From Bacteroidales bacterium (GTDB lineage: Bacteria; Bacteroidota; Bacteroidia; Bacteroidales; UBA932), in the NCBI GenBank assembly GCA_017445015.1, contig JAFSVL010000026.1, forward strand, positions 1 through 38,235: DNA of 38,235 nucleotides, in the 5' to 3' direction. A program made the position numbers and the translations under genes. Within the stretch, counting starts at the first letter, position 1, and every line of letters begins with the position of its first letter. The notes beneath the pieces were generated by a model. The model saw only the letters and a list, made by a program, of their open reading frames with translations. It made no database searches and was not told the DNA's origin. Of this stretch, positions 36,022 through 38,235 are shown one piece after another.

Positions 36022-37457
36022 CAATCCTGCGAAGATACGGAATCTTCCCGGATATTCGGCAATTCCAGGCCGAAGCCTTTGCGGCGGTCTTCAATTTTCA
36101 GGATGAAACCCAGCAGGAGCGCAATCCCGCCGAGGGAGGCGAACACCAGCATCGGCACGGTATAATCGTAGCGGAGCGGATCGGAAACGCCGGGATTCGT
36201 CGCCCGGAGCACGCTCCCGATAATCATCGGGAAAGCATAGAGCCCAATATTCTGGATCCAGAAAATCAGGGCGTAGGCGGAACCGAGAAGTTTATTGTCG
36301 ATGAGCTTCGGCACGCTGGGCCAGAGGGCGGCGGGTACGAGCGAAAACGAAATCCCCAGCAGGATGATGGCCAGATAGGTAATGACGACCGATTGCGTGG
36401 CGGGCACGACCAGCGCGAAAGTCAGATGACAGAGGATCATCAGCAGCGCACCCAGGATCAGCATCGTGGCCCCTTTGCCCCTGCGGTCCAGGAAATTGCC
36501 CAGGAAAGGCGTGATGGCCGCGGCACCGAGCGGGAACACGAAAAACACCCGTCCGGCCTGTTCCGCGGTATAGCCCAGGTTGCACTGGAGCATATTGACG
36601 GCATATTTCTGGAAGGGGAAAATCGCACTGTAATACAACACGCAAAGCAGCGCGACAATCCAGAACATCTTGAGGGACAGTATCTTTCCGATATCGCTGA
36701 CTTTGAAGGGATCGTCCTTTTCCTCTTCCACTCCCTGCGCATCCAGCCGCTTGTCCAGGAAGCCGTACACGATGAACAGGATCAGGGCAATGCAAAGAAG
36801 CACCGCGCCCAGCGCCACCGGACGGGACACGCTGGCGGGAGCGATCGACGCAATGACCGGAGAGCCGAGCATCACGACGGCCACACCGACGCGGGCGATA
36901 GCCATCTCCACCCCCATCGCAAGCGCCATTTCCTTGCCCTGGAACCACTTCACGATACCTCGGGATACCGTAATGCCCGCCATCTCGCAGCCGCAGCCGA
37001 AAATCATAAAGCCCACCGAGGCGAGTTTCGCCGAACCGGGCATGCCATTATAAAAAGGAGTGACGTTCCACCAGGCCTCGGGCAGGTTCAGGTGCGCGTC
37101 GAACCAGGCCTGCACGGCACTGCCCGCGAATCCGTCGCTGACCGCATAATACTTGACGAGCGCACCCGCGAGCATCACGCCGCCGGAGAGGATGGCGGTA
37201 AAGCGCACCCCCATCTTGTCGAGGATAATGCCGGCAAAAATCAGGAAAAAGACGAAGACGTTGAGGAAGGTCTCGGAACCGGCATAATGCCCGTAGGCCA
37301 CCGGATCCCAGCCCCGCTGCGTCTGCAGCATTTCCTGCAGGGGCGAGAGGACATCCATGAAAATGTACGCGGCGAGATTGGCGGCAGCCAGCAGCACGAG
37401 GGCCGTCCAGCGCATGGCCGCGGAGTCACTGAGCAGTTTTTTGGAGTTTTCAGACAT
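36021..37457 (-). CDS. MFS transporter, first gene of the dxs-lysS operon
   Basis: 478 aa from the ATG at 37457 (MSENSKKLLSDSAAMRW); the longer form runs into the promoter region. About 12 membrane segments; AGIILDKMGVRF is the MFS loop 2-3 signature. GCGCEMAGITVSRGIVKWFQGKEMALAMGVEMAIARVGVAVV is the conserved TM4-TM5 region of a family that from memory includes MFSD1-like proteins, for some of which peptide transport has been proposed. A cytosolic charged loop with EEEKDDPFKVSD separates the two halves. Substrate not assignable. Its coupling to isoprenoid and tRNA-charging genes looks like genome packing and not a shared pathway. Confidence 0.85.
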   Translation of the reverse strand: MSENSKKLLSDSAAMRWTALVLLAAANLAAYIFMDVLSPLQEMLQTQRGWDPVAYGHYAGSETFLNVFVFFLIFAGIILDKMGVRFTAILSGGVMLAGALVKYYAVSDGFAGSAVQAWFDAHLNLPEAWWNVTPFYNGMPGSAKLASVGFMIFGCGCEMAGITVSRGIVKWFQGKEMALAMGVEMAIARVGVAVVMLGSPVIASIAPASVSRPVALGAVLLCIALILFIVYGFLDKRLDAQGVEEEKDDPFKVSDIGKILSLKMFWIVALLCVLYYSAIFPFQKYAVNMLQCNLGYTAEQAGRVFFVFPLGAAAITPFLGNFLDRRGKGATMLILGALLMILCHLTFALVVPATQSVVITYLAIILLGISFSLVPAALWPSVPKLIDNKLLGSAYALIFWIQNIGLYAFPMIIGSVLRATNPGVSDPLRYDYTVPMLVFASLGGIALLLGFILKIEDRRKGFGLELPNIREDSVSSQD

Positions 37458-37479
37458 AAAACATTCAACTTTGAGCGGC

Positions 37480-37487
37480 CGAAGGTA
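37480..37487 (-). promoter_or_regulatory. Candidate -7 box for the MFS-dxs-lysS operon
   Basis: TACCTTCG on the minus strand, one base off TAnnTTTG and identical to the -7 box of the IS transposase at 66-73. It lies 22 bases before the ATG at 37457. No TTTG at the usual -33 distance; the region shares its AT-rich upstream with the divergent tRNA promoter. Confidence 0.35.
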
Positions 37488-37508
37488 GCAATTTTTTATC
37501 AAATATGT

Positions 37509-37538
37509 TTTGGAATTTGAAAAATATATCTATCTTTG
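37509..37538 (+). promoter_or_regulatory. Promoter of the tRNA-tuf operon
   Basis: TTTG at 37509-37512, an 18-base spacer and TATCTTTG at 37531-37538 fit the Bacteroidota promoter. Start of transcription is expected near 37543. The divergent gap 37458-37580 holds nothing else but the hairpin and boxA-like element listed here. Confidence 0.6.
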
Positions 37539-37542
37539 CAGT

Positions 37543-37557
37543 CCCTTTGCAAAAGGG
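37543..37557 (+). other. Small hairpin at the 5' end of the tRNA transcript
   Basis: CCCTTT (37543-37548) pairs with AAAGGG (37552-37557) across a 3-base loop. It lies right at the predicted transcription start and directly before the boxA-like element, and is not followed by a T-run, so it is not a terminator. Confidence 0.35.
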
Positions 37558-37567
37558 GTCTTTGACA
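37557..37567 (+). promoter_or_regulatory. boxA-like antitermination element
   Basis: GGTCTTTGACA resembles the TTCTTTGACA sequence seen ahead of Bacteroidota rRNA operons and E. coli boxA (TGCTCTTTAACA), the RNA site bound by NusB/S10. Its place between the promoter and the first tRNA of an untranslated operon suits an antitermination signal. Assigned by motif only. Confidence 0.45.
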
Positions 37568-37580
37568 TATAAAAAGTTTT

Positions 37581-37654
37581 GCCGATATAGCTCAGCCGGC
37601 CAGAGCGCGTGATTTGTAATCTCGAGGTCGTGGGTTCGACTCCCTCTATCGGCT
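37581..37654 (+). tRNA. tRNA-Thr (anticodon TGT)
   Basis: Acceptor GCCGATA pairs with TATCGGC; D-arm GCTC...GAGC; anticodon loop TTTGTAA gives TGT; T-loop TTCGACT. Single T-T mismatches appear in the anticodon and T stems. Discriminator base T; CCA is not encoded. First of four tRNAs ahead of tuf. Confidence 0.95.
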
Positions 37655-37671
37655 CAACGAAAGCGATATCC

Positions 37672-37753
37672 GGGTGAGTACCAGAGCGGTCAAATGGGGC
37701 AGACTGTAAATCTGCTGGCGATGCCTACGGTGGTTCGAATCCATCCTCACCCA
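37672..37753 (+). tRNA. tRNA-Tyr (anticodon GTA)
   Basis: Acceptor GGGTGAG pairs with CTCACCC; anticodon loop CTGTAAA gives GTA; a long variable arm (class II) between the anticodon stem and GGTTCGAATCC T-arm, as expected for bacterial tRNA-Tyr. 82 bases; discriminator A. Confidence 0.95.
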
Positions 37754-37757
37754 CAAA

Positions 37758-37781
37758 GCGGAAGAGAGCCGCGGCTTCCGC
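37758..37781 (+). other. Hairpin between tRNA-Tyr and tRNA-Gly
   Basis: GCGGAAG (37758-37764) pairs with CTTCCGC (37775-37781) around a 10-base loop that itself contains the palindrome AGCCGCGGCT. It fills most of the spacer between the two tRNAs. No T-run follows, so a processing signal is more likely than a terminator. Confidence 0.4.
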
Positions 37782-37787
37782 CATCTT

Positions 37788-37862
37788 GCGGGGTTCGTAT
37801 AATGGCTATTATGCCAGCCTTCCAAGCTGGAAATGGGAGTTCGATTCTCCTACCCCGCTCCA
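37788..37862 (+). tRNA. tRNA-Gly (anticodon TCC)
   Basis: Acceptor GCGGGGT pairs with ACCCCGC; anticodon loop CTTCCAA gives TCC; T-arm GGGAGTTCGATTCTCC. Discriminator T at 37859 followed by an encoded CCA (37860-37862), unlike the first threonine tRNA in the cluster. Confidence 0.95.
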
Positions 37863-37871
37863 CATGAAAAA

Positions 37872-37943
<72 letters not shown>

Positions 37944-37977
37944 CTTTTTTGTTGATAACAACTTTATACATAATATT

Positions 37978-38235
37978 ATGGCAAAAGAAGTTTTTAAAAG
38001 GGACAAACCCCATGTCAACATTGGCACGATTGGCCACGTTGACCACGGTAAGACTACTCTTACCGCCGCCATCACCCAGGTGCTGGCAAAGAAAGGTCTG
38101 AGCGAAATCAAGTCTTTCGACCAGATCGACAACGCTCCGGAAGAGAAGGAGCGCGGTATCACCATCAACACAGACCACGTCGAGTACGATACCGAAAAGC
38201 GTCACTATGCTCACGTCGACAGCCCTGTCCACGCC
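37978..38235 (+). CDS. tuf: Elongation factor Tu, N-terminal 86 codons, cut by window edge
   Basis: Starts [32 protein letters not shown]: the P-loop GHVDHGKT is at 19-26 and the switch I region ERGITINT follows. EF-Tu is about 395 aa, so roughly 22 percent is visible. It delivers aminoacyl-tRNA to the ribosome as a GTPase. The tRNA-Thr/Tyr/Gly/Thr-tuf order is standard in Bacteroidota. The last residues read HVDSPVHA where essentially all EF-Tu proteins have HVDCPGHA; the missing Gly84 belongs to the DxxG GTPase motif. Since the change sits in the final 15 bases of the window, a sequence-end error is the likely cause. Confidence 0.95.
   Translation, partial: MAKEVFKRDKPHVNIGTIGHVDHGKTTLTAAITQVLAKKGLSEIKSFDQIDNAPEEKERGITINTDHVEYDTEKRHYAHVDSPVHA

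Noticed and set aside
37758-37781. Rho-independent terminator between tRNA-Tyr and tRNA-Gly
   Set aside because: The hairpin has no following T-run and the next tRNA begins within 7 bases, so the operon must continue.

Overview
This window looks like a contig from a Bacteroidota (Bacteroidales) gut-type bacterium of moderately high GC. Supporting signs are a SusC/SusD pair, many GLUG-repeat and BACON lipoproteins, promoter boxes of the form TTTG-N~20-TAnnTTTG, little Shine-Dalgarno use, and the tRNA-Thr/Tyr/Gly/Thr-tuf block typical of the phylum. The genus cannot be fixed from the sequence; Rikenellaceae-like or related Bacteroidales lineages with GC in the mid-50s would fit. Both ends are broken in repeated-type genes: an IS transposase on the left and tuf on the right.

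Region 1 (1 to about 212): the end of an insertion sequence with the first 20 codons of a transposase that runs off the left edge. Region 2 (213-21685, all minus strand, nine genes plus two tiny ones, junctions mostly overlapping or a few bases): a polysaccharide-utilisation-like operon. In transcription order: 51-aa peptide, GLUG lipoprotein, SusC, SusD, BACON-GLUG-NAGPA lipoprotein, BACON-GLUG lipoprotein, 42-aa peptide, EEP-family phosphodiesterase/nuclease, GLUG-NAGPA lipoprotein, and GLUG-DUF4886-GLUG lipoprotein. No classical glycoside hydrolase or polysaccharide lyase is recognisable. The recognisable catalytic domains are phosphodiester- or ester-directed, which suggests a phosphodiester-linked glycan as substrate (inference).

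Region 3 (21795-27736, minus): a five-gene operon nanE, metallophosphoesterase, sugar nucleotidyltransferase, phosphohexomutase, and organophosphate-antiporter-like MFS. On paper it could take a hexosamine phosphate to GlcNAc-6-P, GlcNAc-1-P and a nucleotide sugar, and it could complement the neighbouring phosphodiester-directed locus.

Region 4 (27824-31770): an AraC-type regulator divergent from nanE and tail-to-tail with a glycyl radical enzyme/activase pair. The enzyme has a single active-site Cys (GCTE) instead of the Cys-Cys of pyruvate formate-lyase, so its substrate is open. Region 5 (31836-37457, minus): a tightly overlapped housekeeping operon of MFS transporter, dxs, lysS and a SpoU-type rRNA methyltransferase. 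Region 6 (37509-38235, plus): promoter, boxA-like element, four tRNAs and the start of tuf, whose last codons depart from the universally conserved EF-Tu sequence.
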